Part shown: one piece after another, positions 42,789 to 53,116 of the stretch | Numbering within the stretch: position 1 is the first letter of the stretch | How the letters are laid out: each line of letters begins with the position of its first letter | Assembly: GCF_918797505.1 (NCBI RefSeq) | Contig: NC_092802.1 | Location: 20,915,883-20,979,882, forward strand | DNA length: 64,000 nucleotides | Origin: Bemisia tabaci | Lineage: Eukaryota > Arthropoda > Insecta > Hemiptera > Aleyrodidae | Direction: 5' to 3' | The notes under the pieces: model-generated | Told to the model about the DNA's origin: nothing | The model's database searches: none | What the model saw: the letters and a program-made list of their open reading frames with translations, nothing else | Program-made: the position numbers and the translations under genes

Positions 42789-43908
42789 ATATGTGGACCG
42801 CGTTAAACAGAAAGGAACCAAGCCACATCATCTATTGCCAAATTTAATCGGCTAATTTAATTTTTTACATGAAAACAGTTGTACGGATTTTCGTGCAAAG
42901 GGCCTGTTGCATGCAAGAGATACAGCCGTGCGAATAGACTTTTTAGTGGTTAAATGACACGAAAATTACGATGCTCACATTAAAAAAGTCTGAAATACAC
43001 TCCTTATTGCGCAATTTGCGTTGTCAGGAACGCGCTTTTTCAAATTTCCCGCGTCTGGGGGCAGTTTCCTAACGGAAAGAATTAACGGCAACTCGCGGCT
43101 ATTTCCGGTCAACTAAAACTGACAACATAACCTAAAAATTGGAGCTCGTGATATCGTGAAATGAAATGTAGAAGGATTGCGTTGGATATTTAAAAGTTGA
43201 TCGATTTGGTTACTGCATAAAGCGTATATGGACGACTTTAAGAGATCACGTTGGGTTTGTACACAAACTGAAGGAAAAAAATAACAACAACAACAACGAC
43301 TCGACATCTTCCGGAAATCACCGAGCCCGCCGTTTGCGCGTTTCCGGTGATTAGAAAACTGCCCCCAGACGCGGGAAATTTGAAAAAGCGCGTTCCTAAC
43401 AACGCAAATTGCGCAGTAAGGAGTGTATTTCAGACTTGTTTAATGTGACCATCGTAATTTTCGTGTCATTTAACCTCTAAAAAGTCTATTCGCGCGGCTG
43501 TATCTCTTGCATGCAACAGGCCCAATTTCAGTGAATGTTCTCCATGGTACGAAGCAAATTCCGTAACATTTTCAAAGGGATCCGCACAAACGTTTTCTCG
43601 TAAAAAATTAAATTGCCCAGTTAAAATTGGCAATAGCTGATGTGGCTTGGTTCCTTTCTGCACTGGAAAAAAAAACACATTGGATCTAGAGACCGGACTC
43701 TTAAAAACATCGACAAGAAAAAATACTCTTGATTCAATCGGATTTTAGTTTAAATCAAGAACAAAGCCTCTTAATTTGAGCGGATTTCCTTTTGATTTAA
43801 TCAAAAATCCGATTGAATCAAGAGTATTTTTTCTTGTCGATGTTTTTAAGAGTCTGGACTCTAGAGCCAATGTGTTTTTTTTTCCAGTGTGTTAAACGCG
43901 GTCCATAT
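42789..43908. mobile_element. Family X large palindromic element carrying a nested family A
   Basis: Left arm about 42789-43075 and right arm about 43350-43908 are inverted copies. GTGGACCGCG, AGAAAGGAACCAAGCCACAT, AAATGACACGAAAATTACGA and CTGGGGGCAGTTT all recur as complements. The right arm is longer because it gained a family A element (43661-43889) and extra sequence. The central spacer of about 275 bp has no supported gene. A third arm fragment lies at 63410-63830. Confidence 0.75.
43661..43889. mobile_element. Family A MITE nested in family X
   Basis: CACTGGAAAAAAAAACACAT to TTTTTTTTTCCAGTG. The other arm of X gives the empty site CCTTTCTGTTTAACG. The filled site reads CCTTTCTG, element, TGTTAAACG, so only TG (2 bp) was duplicated. 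Confidence 0.88.
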
Positions 43909-44353
43909 GTAAGATATGAAAAAGGCATGGATTAGCTGATAATTATGATCTCTGGAGGCATAATTTCTTTCCACCCAACTCGGCACTCTCTTAGTACAAC
44001 ATCCGTGCGGCGAGTGATGAATCTATTCTCGGCAACTTTCCCCGAATTCGACAGTTCGTCGACTTCGTTTCCGCGCTTCTGGCAATGTGTGTCAAGAGAT
44101 GTTTGTTGGTCCATTATTAAAAGCGGCGTGCTTCCCAGCAACCCTTCAAATTAACACCTCCAGTGTCTTGAGAACAAATACGTAAAACCAACGCATATGT
44201 GCTTCTTTTCTACTTAACCTTCACTTTCACATCGTGGTTGCAAGATCTCAGAATGCCATCGTAGACAGTCTGGAATTTACGATGAGAACTTTTTTTCAAA
44301 ACGTAGGTTTTTTCAGGTCTAAGTTTAGATTAATGGTAAGACGTTCAAAACAA

Positions 44354-44585
44354 CACTGGGAAAAAAAGCACACTGGATCTAGAGTCCAGACTCTTGAAAA
44401 CATTGACAAGAAAAATACTCTTGATTCAATAAGATTTTTGCTTAAATCAACAGGAAATCCGCTCAAATTAAGAGGCTTGGTTCTTGATTTAAGCTAAAGT
44501 CCGATTGAATTAAGAGTTTTTTTTCTTGTCGATGTTTTTAAGAGTCCGGACTCTAGATCCAATGTATTTTTTTTTTTTTCGAGTG
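44354..44585. mobile_element. Family A MITE
   Basis: CACTGGGAAAAAAAGCACAC to TTTTTTTCGAGTG. AA on both sides fits a 2-bp duplication. Full foldback body. Confidence 0.82.
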
Positions 44586-45200
44586 AACTGCCCACGACAA
44601 TAGTATCACTTATTGGATTCTGAGTTGCTTATCAGTACAGTCCCTTCTCCGCTAAATGGTTAAAATTCAGGCACCAACTGTAAAATCAAAACCAAGATTT
44701 AGGGAACCCAATACTTTAAAAATTTGGGTCCAGGTTCTTATAATGAGGAACTTATTCCAAAATCTCACCAAAACCTGATGGTGCTTAGTGCGTTTAAGTA
44801 TCCTCACTATCGGCCTAACTACATGAGGCGTTGCCTAATTTCTTCTTTTTTACATTTTCAGTGTACAACTTGGCAACATGCTGCCTTAAGAATCTGTGAA
44901 TATTAATTTTCCATAATCGGAGGGAAATTTAGAGAAAGTTTCAGGGCATTCAGTTCCTTAATTCTGTTTAAAGAATGAGACACGGAAGGAAAATTAAGCA
45001 ACATAAAATGCCCTTAACCTAATTACTGATTCTGGTTAAATTCATTCAACTGGACGTGTTCATGGTAAAAGTGACAGTGTCAAAATAAACAACATCAAAA
45101 GCGTCTATGATGATGGAACTATGAGATAGAGAAATGCCAGCTTCCAGAGGATCTCTACAGAGGCAGATCCAGCAATTTTGCAACACCGGGTTTCCTCCGT
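44586..45200. other. No recognisable feature; weak family C-like fragment
   Basis: Near 44850-44940 ACAACTTGGCAACATGCTGC and GTGAATATTAATTTTCC recall family C, but the ends are missing. Confidence 0.3.
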
Positions 45201-45204
45201 TTAT

Positions 45205-45292
45205 ACTCATGCTAAATAATCGATTCTTGTCGGAGCACCTAGCCCCTACAAGAATCGATATATTTCCATAGGTCTAGATGGAGAAAATGCAA
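45205..45292. mobile_element. Family D relic
   Basis: TAATCGATTCTTGTCGGAGC, AGAATCGATATATTTCCATA and GGTCTAGATGG match family D interior order; termini lost. Confidence 0.4.
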
Positions 45293-45407
45293 TTTGTCAA
45301 TTTGCTGGATCCGCCAACATCTCTACAATGACAGATTCTTGTGACGGGTAGGCGTCACAGAGAGCCCTACAGCTCGCCGTCATAGAGACTTGCACACGCA
45401 CATACTT

Positions 45408-45647
45408 CACTGGGTAAAAAAAAAACACAGTGGATCTAGAGTCCAGACTCTTGAAAACACTGACAAGAAAAAATACTCTTGATTCAATCAGATTTTTGCT
45501 TAAATCAAAATGAAATCCGCTCAAATTAAGAGGCTTGGTTCTTGATTTAAGCAAAAATCCGATTGAATCAAGAGTATTTTACCTTGTCGATGTTCTTAAG
45601 AAGCTGGACTCTATATCCAATGTGTTATTTGTGTTATTTTTCCAGTG
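45408..45647. mobile_element. Family A MITE
   Basis: CACTGGGTAAAAAAAAAACA to GTTATTTTTCCAGTG; the TGTGTTATT near the right end is duplicated. Foldback body intact. Confidence 0.83.
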
Positions 45648-45810
45648 TATGATACCGACAAGCAAATTCTATGTACATTCTTTATTTTGACTGAATTCCT
45701 AAACAGTCCCGAAAAAAGCGAATTTTCCAAAGAATTGACATCCGCGCCCTAACGAGCCGTTTAACGCGTATGAATGCTAATTTGCGAAGGAACCGCCGCA
45801 GCACATCCGC

Positions 45811-45940
45811 CAAATCGTCGCTCCTCCGACGCAAGGGCGTATCTTGATTTCTGCATGAGCTCCCGAAAGCGTAGATTTTTATGTGAAACAGGGCTCACAT
45901 AGAGATCGAGATTCACTCTTACGTCAGAAGGGCGTCGAAA
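45811..45940. mobile_element. Family M inverted-repeat element, copy 2
   Basis: Left ATCGTCGCTCCTCCGACGCA then AGGGCGTATCTTGATTTCTG; right CTTACGTCAGAAGGGCGTCG. About 130 bp, no coding capacity. Confidence 0.65.
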
Positions 45941-46314
45941 TGTCCTGATTCCACATCAGGAGTTAGCTGCAGGCCAGAAAAAATATCTGCCGATTTGGCA
46001 AACCTGCACCTCGTAGTATGGGACTCTCCACCGAAACTAAGGCTATTGTTAACATTTCTCCAGACAGCGTGACGTGTCACGAAAGGATTCCCCAATTTCA
46101 TTGAGCTCTTCTCGACGCCGTGTCGGGTATGCTACCCGCTCATCGCATTGAATGGAGTTAATTTACATTTAAAATTGTAGGTACGTAAAGCCGGTAATTT
46201 CCAACTGAATGGAGTCAGCGTAAGAGCTAACCTTGCTACTTACGCGGGGGTGCGCTTCGTGGTTGCTGCGCGGCCCAACCCCTAGAAGACTCTACCTCAG
46301 TCGTTTCCTAGTTT

Positions 46315-46775
46315 CCTGTACGAAGGAACGTGGCTATATTCCAGTGTTGCCAAGTTTCCCCTTGAAAATTGCACTTTTGCCAGGAGAGTCTTGGGGATTA
46401 GTAAGCAAAAATGTCCCTGATTTTTCTCCTGGTCTCGTACAAAAAATCAGAGACATTTTTGGGGAGATCAAACATATATAGCTTCTCGTAAAAAATTAAT
46501 TATTTCAGTCAATTTTGCGATCTTGGAATAGAGTTACTTTCCTTCGATCGAGAAACACGCCATATTACATTGAAATGTTGCCAAATCACACCGAATTTTT
46601 TTCTTCTTTCCAGAACAATTTTGCAAGTGTTTCCTTAAAAATGTCAACAGTCATTGGTGTAAATTACGACGAAAATTTCCTGAAAATTCCAAAAAGTTAA
46701 ATTTACCAATTTCCTAAAAAAAATCGTGTTATATCAGCTGAAATTCGACAACGCTCATACGAAGTTCCTCTTTCA
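46315..46775. mobile_element. Family C-related copies, decayed
   Basis: Two successive relatives. GAAGGAACGTGGCTATATTC with GTTGCCAAGTTTCCCCTTG starts at about 46320. CCTTCGATCGAGAAACACGC with TGTTGCCAAATCAC starts at about 46542. The second ends in GCTGAAATTCGACAACGCTC and runs into the pyrimidine tract. Confidence 0.5.
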
Positions 46776-46970
46776 ACTTCTTCTTAAACTTCTTCTACTT
46801 CTCCTTGAACATCTTCTTCTACTTCTTGTACCTCATACCCCGTTACTTCCTCTCCTTCTCCTTCTTATGCATCTTTCCCCTCCTCTTCCTCGACTTCTCC
46901 TCTTACTTCTTCTTTTTCTACTTATTCTCATTCTCCTTCTCCTCCTTCTTCTTTTCTTCTTTTCAGAACA
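46776..46970 (+). repeat. Pyrimidine-rich (CTT)n tract 1
   Basis: Almost only C and T on the plus strand (CTTCTTCTACTTCTCCTTG and similar). Directly followed by another family C-related right end (46965-47135). Confidence 0.8.
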
Positions 46971-47135
46971 ATTTTGCAAATATTTCCTTAGAATTTTCAC
47001 GTAGCGTAAATTCCACGAAAATTTCCTGAATATCCAAAAAACTAAAATTTACCCATTTTCTAGAAAAATTCCTACTAAATCAGCTGAAATTCGGCAACAT
47101 TCAAATGCTCATACGAGGTTCTTCCTTATGACGAT
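46965..47135. mobile_element. Family C-related right portion after the pyrimidine tract
   Basis: TTCAGAACAATTTTGCAAAT, AAATCAGCTGAAATTCGGCA and TCATACGAGGTTCTTCCTTA. The same TTTCAGAACAATTTTGCAA occurs before the tract at about 46610, so the tract lies within a duplicated element. Confidence 0.5.
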
Positions 47136-47149
47136 AGATAAGTCCTCGG

Positions 47150-47480
47150 GGTCTCGGGGGACCACTAATCGATCCAAATCCGAGCCGATCAACCTGTTTC
47201 GGCCGCGGCCGGGTCTCCATGGCAACGCGCCGCCTAGGACTCGGACGTGGAGAGGCTAACGGTATCGCTTTCAGTCCGGCACAACCGCAAACACCGCCAG
47301 CGTTGCCGCTCCCACCGTTTTAAGTTTTAATTACGCGTAATTTTTCTCCCGGGAACGTGTGAGTTTCGGGGCGATCCGGCCGGGGATACGGTCACTTTCC
47401 GCCGCGCTCCGGCGCCCACCGCGGCGTCCTCGTCAAACTCAAAAACTTCCCGGTCGCACATGGCTACTCACACACTCCTC
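47150..47480. promoter_or_regulatory. CpG-rich island with perfect RFX X-box
   Basis: GTCTCCATGGCAAC at 47213-47226 is a full X-box (RFX site). The island also holds the 14-bp palindrome AATTACGCGTAATT near 47329. Further along, ATGGCTACTCACACACTCCT begins a short frame that meets GTAAGC. X-boxes mark promoters of ciliary genes, but no downstream exon was recognised. A promoter role is inference. Confidence 0.4.
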
Positions 47481-47587
47481 GAGTAAGCACGGGTCGGAAC
47501 GAGGAAATATGGGGCTAGTCTAGGGAAACCCGGAGGAGCAGTTTTCATGTCTTCGTGAAAATTATAGAGAAATATTTGAAAAAAAAA

Positions 47588-48206
47588 ATCATCATTTACT
47601 TCTTCTTCTTCTCCTCCCTCTTCTTCCTCTTTTTCTTCTTCTACTTCGTCCTCCTTCTTCTTCTACTTCTTATTCTACTTCCTCTTCTTCTACATTCTCT
47701 TCTTCTTTTTCTTCCTCTTCTTTTTTTTCTTCCTCTTCTACTACTTCTACTTCCTCCTCTTTTTCTTACTCTACTTCTTCTACTTTCTTTCCTTCTTTTT
47801 CTACTTCTTCTACTTTCACTTCCTCTTTTCCTTCTACTTCTTCTTCGTCTTCTTATTATTTTCCTCCTTCTTCTTCTTCTTCTTCTTCTACCACCTCCTC
47901 CTCTTCGTCTTCCTCTTCTTCTTCTACTTCCTCCTCCTTATCTTCTTCTTCCTCTTTTACTTCTTCTACTACTTCTACTTCCTCCTCTTCTTCTTCTTAC
48001 TCTACTTCTTCTACTTTCTTTCCTTTTTTTCTTCCTCCTCTACTTCTTCTTCGTCTTATTCTTCTACTTCTTCTTCGTCCTCTTCTTCTATTCCTTCTTC
48101 TACTTCTTCTGCTCTTTCTCCTCCTATTCTTCTTCTTCTTCTTCTTCTTCTTCTTCTTCTTCTTCTTCTTCTTCTTCTTCTTCTTCTACTATACTACTTT
48201 TTTCCT
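47588..48206 (+). repeat. About 620-bp pyrimidine-only tract, (CTT)n/(TTC)n based
   Basis: Nearly pure C/T on the plus strand with occasional A (CTACTTCTTCT) and a perfect (TTC)n core near 48125-48188. The 239-codon frame over it (Leu/Phe/Ser only) is a by-product. Such mirror-symmetric tracts can form triplex (H-) DNA. Confidence 0.9.
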
Positions 48207-49022
48207 TCCTTTCCTTTGATTGGGGCACAAGTCCCGTTCACCCACCCACTGTCAGACACGTAAAGAAGGAGTGAAAAAAGGAGTTTGCTGCAAGTCTCGT
48301 AGCAAACTTAAAATTGGGCGTTTCTAACTGAAAGTTTCACTGCTTTTCCTTCTGATCAGAAAAAAATGGAGACAATAGTCATGAATTTCGACAGGAATTT
48401 CATCTCGTCAGAATTGAATTTTTCGGTGCGATCTCGCCATGTCAGCATTGAGTTACGTCCTTTCGTCTGGGAAACGACGAATTATCGATTGATTTCGTCT
48501 TCGGTGCGAATAAACAGTTCGGCCGTCACGTCTAACCAAAAAATGGGGGCATGGTTTTTCCCTCGCGCGGACGCTATGGTTTTCCACCTCGGAATCGCTC
48601 AGATTCTCATGCAGCTCGACTGGACCCATCCTCGCCTTGCTCAGCAAAAACAACTCAAGTACCCTGAATATCCGTTTAAGTTACACGATTTCTCCTCGAG
48701 GAGCATGCAAATCCAGAATCGGCGAAACCACGACCGACATAACTAGTGTGACGCGTTTCGCATGCACGAACAATGGTCGGACGGTGTATTTAAGTGCCAC
48801 GAATAAAAACGCGTAAATCCGCTAAAAGAATCGTGAAGATACGCGGTTTCTGATTCGGGCGACGGTAAATCACACGGGCATGAAATAGATATTATCAAAC
48901 CCGGGTAGAAACGCGTATATCCGCTTTAAAATGATCGATGATGTGCGGTTTTTGACGAAACACAGCGCGCTGCGCGCCTATTGAAATCGAAAGAGATCAT
49001 TGAAAATACTCCGGCACATAGC
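48207..49022. other. Unique sequence, no supported gene
   Basis: The 126-codon plus frame 48366-48746 follows a polypyrimidine/CAG-like stretch but shows no domain. Part of the region (48520-48620) is GC-richer. Confidence 0.35.
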
Positions 49023-49471
49023 ATCATGCTAGGGTATAATACCGTATGAACATTTGCGCGTTGCCAACTTCCCCTTTTAAAATTAATTTTTGAGAGCAAT
49101 AAGGATATTGCTACACTGGAAAAAAAAACACACTGGATCTAGAGTCCAGACTCTTGAAAACATTGACAAGAAAAAATAATCTTGATTCAATCAGATTTAA
49201 GCTTAAATCAAAAGGAAATCCGCTCAAATTAAGAGGCTTGGTTCTTGATTTGAGCAAAAATCCGACTGAATCAAGAGTATTTTTTCTTGTTGATCTTTTT
49301 AAGAGTCTGAACTCTAGATCCAATGTGTTTTTTTTCCAGTGCATATTTTGAAGAAAATTCTCTGTAAAGTTGGCCGGGAAATATTCAAAAGTTTTCTTGA
49401 GTATTCTTGAGTTAAATGAGGAAATTCGGCAACTACGAAGCTTCATACGGCGTTTTTCCTTTGCGCGGTAG
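49023..49471. mobile_element. Family C element split by a nested family A
   Basis: Left ATGCTAGGGTATAATACCGT, right AATTCGGCAACTACGAAGCT and CATACGGCGTTTTTCCTTTG. The interior is interrupted at 49114-49341. Confidence 0.72.
49114..49341. mobile_element. Family A MITE nested in family C
   Basis: CACTGGAAAAAAAAACACAC to TTTTTTTTCCAGTG, full foldback body, so A was active after C. Confidence 0.85.
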
Positions 49472-49826
49472 TATACGGCGAGGCAACGGAGCCATTGACA
49501 GCAACGTCGAACCGAATCGCTTAAAGTTAAAACCGATCAAGTGTATTTGCTGTTGAGTACTCTAGGCCTGCAGAATGCTCATATTCCAGAGTTCACGAGA
49601 TAAAATGCTCGGGCGGTTTCAATATAATGCGACTCATCTGCGGAGCCCTACAATCAAAATATCAATATTTATGGTGCTCCCGGTGCCCGTTCGACGAACA
49701 CATTCCATTCGGATACCTGCGGTCATGCCTTCCACCGCTGTTGGCTCAGGAAAATAGGATTTTCGCTCCGGAAGTGGTGAACCAAGAACCTGAAATTCCC
49801 GATTTACAGCTTTCAAACCTTTTCCG

Positions 49827-50274
49827 CACTGGTTTTCTCTGAAATCAACTCCCAAGCTCAAAAAAAGCTCTAAAGTTGAGGCCGAAATGGAGGGGATATC
49901 CCACGCTATCCTGAGAGTCCACCTCTACATCAAGACCAACTCTCCATGCAAAGATAGGGAGAAACTGCATTGACAGGGACTTTTTATTTGGGGACACTTT
50001 ATTTGAGGACTCTAAAACTAAAAACACGGCATCACTGCTAATGTGTTTGCTCCCTATCTTTGCATGGAGAGTTTGTCTTGACGTAGAGGTGGACTCTCAG
50101 GATAGCGTGGGATATCCCCTCCATTTTGGCCTCAACTTGAGAGCTTTTTTTGAGCTTGGGAGTTGATTTCAGAGAAAACCAGTTTCACCATCGTCCATCG
50201 TGTTTCTCGCGAACTTTTACATGAGAATCAACAGTCAAATCGCAAATTCCTCACACATGCAACATCTCCATTCA
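49827..50274. mobile_element. Family H long palindrome, left arm truncated
   Basis: Arms GGTTTTCTCTGAAATCAACT, GGGGATATCCCACGCTATCC, TGAGAGTCCACCTCTACATC and CTCCATGCAAAGATAGGGAG recur inverted after a spacer of about 65 bp. The right arm continues to TTTGACTGTTG-complement and GCAACATCTCCATT; the left lacks that outer part. Confidence 0.8.
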
Positions 50275-50462
50275 GCTTAAATCAAGATAAAAAAAATTCT
50301 TCTGGCAAAGTCAAGAATCATCATGCTTGAGCCAAGCACCTTTTTCATAAGTGCTGCAATGGACCCCGCAACCCCGCTATCCATAAGGTTCAAGGCTTTT
50401 CCGGGCTAATCTCGATGTGTAGTTACGCTCTTTCGTCAGCCGGGCGACGTATTGTCTCTTTC
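50275..50462 (+). repeat. Family Z dispersed repeat, copy 1
   Basis: Shares TCTGGCAAAGTCAAGAATCA, GCTTGAGCCAAGCACCTTTT, CTATCCATAAGGTTCAAGGC and TTTTCCGGGCTAATCTCGAT with the reverse complement of 55172-55357. It begins exactly where the family H palindrome stops. Confidence 0.7.
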
Positions 50463-50800
50463 GGAAACATTCGGTCGGTATGCCAGAGGTACCCGGAGGT
50501 CCGTGGGCATCGACTGGATCCGTTGATTTTACGCTCGCCTCCACCCGTTCACCGTCCATCGGTCAGTCAACGGACAACAGTTCGGTTGCTCATCGCCATT
50601 GGTCAAGGACCAGTTTCCAGCGCATCGGCCACCATGCACGTCATCTCTGCTCCAGCTTTTCCTTTTCTTTCCCGACCGCGCGCGGCGACAACGACTTTCT
50701 CGTGCCGCTTCTCACGGGTCCCACAAGGACCAACCACTTTCGATCGCCCCCTTGCCAAACATTGATTGAAACCGGGATTGACGTTGAATTATTGGGCCGA
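50440..50800. other. CpG-rich island, no recognised exon
   Basis: GC-rich sequence with long overlapping frames on both strands (50415-50839 plus, 50377-50868 minus). No domain, no convincing splice sites. Confidence 0.35.
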
Positions 50801-50968
50801 ATATTAGGATTTTTGTGTGAGACTGGCAACGGTTGGTGATCATCACGTGACTGGATTAATAAGCACAATTAGCGACACTGCATTTCTGGAGAGCCCCGGA
50901 AAAGGTGGATGGCAGGCGAGAAAAGTATGAATGAATGTGTGCGGGGGCGGAATTTAAGGGACTTTCCT

Positions 50969-51475
50969 CAATGGAGATGTTGCATGTGTGAGGAATTTGC
51001 AATTTGACTGTTGATTCATACGTAAAAACTCACGAGAAACACGATGGTGCCACTGGTTTTCTCTGAAATCAACTCCCTAGCTCAAAAAAAGCTCTCGAGT
51101 TGAGGCTAAATGGACGGGATATCCCACGCTATCCTGAGAGTCCACCTCTACATCAAGAAGAACTCTCCATGCAAAGATAGGGAGCAAATACATTAGCAGG
51201 GTTGCCGTGTTTTCAGTTTTAGAGTCCCCGAATAAAGTGGCAGCCCTGTCAATGTATTTGCTCCCTATCTTCGTATGGAGTTTGTTTTGATGTAGAGGTG
51301 GACTCTCAGGGTAGGGCGGGATATCCCCTCCATTTTGGCCTCACTTTGAGAGCTTTTTCTGAGCTTGGGAGATGATTTCAGAGAAAACCAGTGGCACCAT
51401 CGTGTTTCTCGCGAACTTTTACATGAGAAACAACAGTCAAATCGCAAATCCCTTGCACATGCAACATCTCCATTG
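50969..51475. mobile_element. Family H long palindrome, complete
   Basis: 507 bp with arms of about 230 bp. Ends CAATGGAGATGTTGCATGTG and complement. The same inner landmarks as the first copy are present. The centre GCAGGGTTGCCGTG/AGCCCTGTC is itself partly inverted. No coding capacity; the RNA would form a very long hairpin. Confidence 0.85.
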
Positions 51476-51544
51476 GCGGTACCATCGGTTGGGCAACATT
51501 GTTTTTTCTCCATTACCTCTGGAAATATATCGCTTATCGGAGGG

Positions 51545-51826
51545 GCCAGTGGGCTGATAGTTGAAATTGATAGACAAAGCTATAGATAAAGAAGACATTA
51601 GGAGTGTGGATCATCGATCTCATTGGTTGAAATGGGTGGTTCTCATGGACTAAGGAAGAAAATTATGGTCTAACTGAAGGGTCTCTCGTGGGTTACCGTT
51701 AGTTAGTTTATTACCTACCTTCTTCGTCCATTGCAACCACCCGCTTCCACCAATAGGATCCCTACGTCTCTCTATTGTCTTCTTCGTCTATAGCTTTGTC
51801 TATCAATTTCAACAATCAGCCCGCAG
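51545..51826. mobile_element. Family E foldback element, copy 4
   Basis: Full-length. CAGTGGGCTGATAGTTGAAA at the left, TTTCAACAATCAGCCCGCAG at the right, with GATAGACAAAGCTATAGATA and complement. The centre has GGGTCTCTCGTGGGTT. Confidence 0.78.
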
Positions 51827-52345
51827 GTGCAGGTGCTCCAACAAGATACGCTGCCGTAGATATTACGAATTTCCTTTCTTCACACGGGACTGCGGGCAAA
51901 AAGAAACGCGTTTGCCCAGGAATTGGCGTAGAGATTCATAACCTACTTCTGCATCCATGCAACGGACGGGCGAGGGGGGGGGGCGTCGAGGATGCGCCTC
52001 CCCCGCGATTAGAAAATGAAACTAATATGCTTGATTAATTCGGGGATCAGAGCGGCCGGCGGCTTTGTTTCAGCTTCATTGACGCTTCATTAGTGGTACG
52101 GAACGGATAAGAGTGAAAAACGCGGAAAAGTAGGACGGTGGAAACCGATAACTTGCTGGCATCCTCGCAGCGGTTGCCGTTCTTCTGGAGCGAGCGTGTT
52201 TCCTGATCGATTATTGAAGAGATATTCGGGCGATTTGTGATCATCGGTCGACTTCAATCTATCGTTGCCGCATCGCAAAAAAAAGTTACAGCCGCGAAAT
52301 AAGTAGCTGTTCAATTCAACATAGCTGGGATTGTCTGTCTCGGTA
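51827..52345. other. Mixed unique sequence with a G-rich patch
   Basis: 51960-52010 is GC-rich (GGGCGAGGGGGGGGGCGTCG). No supported gene. Confidence 0.35.
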
Positions 52346-52518
52346 CACTGGAAAATAAAAAACACATTCGATCTGGAGTCCAAACTCTTAAAAACATTGA
52401 CACAAAAAAGGACTCTTGATTCAATCAGATTTAAGCTTAAATCAAAAGGAAATCCGCTCAAATTAAAAGGCTTGGTTCTTGATTTAAGCTTAAATCTGAT
52501 TGTGTTTTTTTTCCATTG
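52346..52518. mobile_element. Family A MITE with internal deletion
   Basis: CACTGGAAAATAAAAAACAC to TTTTTTTTCCATTG. It lacks about 55 bp of the right arm between TCTGATTG and TGTTTTTT, so the hairpin is incomplete. Confidence 0.8.
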
Positions 52519-52599
52519 TTGCAGTCACTTTTTTTAGCAATTGAATTGTAAAATCAGCAATTTATTTTTTTTCGTGTATACGGTCACGGAGCAAGTTAA

Positions 52600-52990
52600 T
52601 TTCCTTCAGTGCCGTTTCCTTTTGCAAATTTTTCGTCCTGGTTTCGTCCGTCATCAAAACTGAGCTGACGCAACGGCGAGGTCTTTTCGGGTCGCATCGG
52701 AGCGAAGTGCGGTGGCGCCAATTTCGCGGAGCGATGTCGAAACAGTGACGAGACCCGCGAATCCTGCGATTTCCTGCGATAAGCCCCCGATCGTCGCGTT
52801 GGTTTCGGACGGTGCCGACCGCAGTGTCTCAACGATCAATTTACTTCATCGGCTTGCGATCCGACGAAATCGTCCGCGAAAAAAAAAAAAACAGAAGCTG
52901 AAACCGAAAGCAACGGTACAGCCGCAACGTTTCGAAACACCCCCCCCCCCTTCTCCGTCGAGGTAGGCAGCATCTCCAGGGATGAGCGTG
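52600..52990. other. CpG-rich island with A and C runs
   Basis: GC-rich block, A run near 52880, C run near 52940. Frames on both strands are compositional. Confidence 0.35.
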
Positions 52991-53116
52991 GTCTGTGGTC
53001 TCATCCAGAGACACGAGACCCTCCACCAGTATCTTGGCAATGGTGGAAGCTTTTACTTTCGGGACTTAAGCATTCTACTGTTGACTTACCTACTAGTCTA
53101 GGCAAACAAGGAAAAG

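Noticed and set aside
47555..48274. 239-codon open frame, longest in the window
   Set aside because: Encoded by a (CTT)n-type tract; Leu/Phe/Ser low complexity only, no domain.
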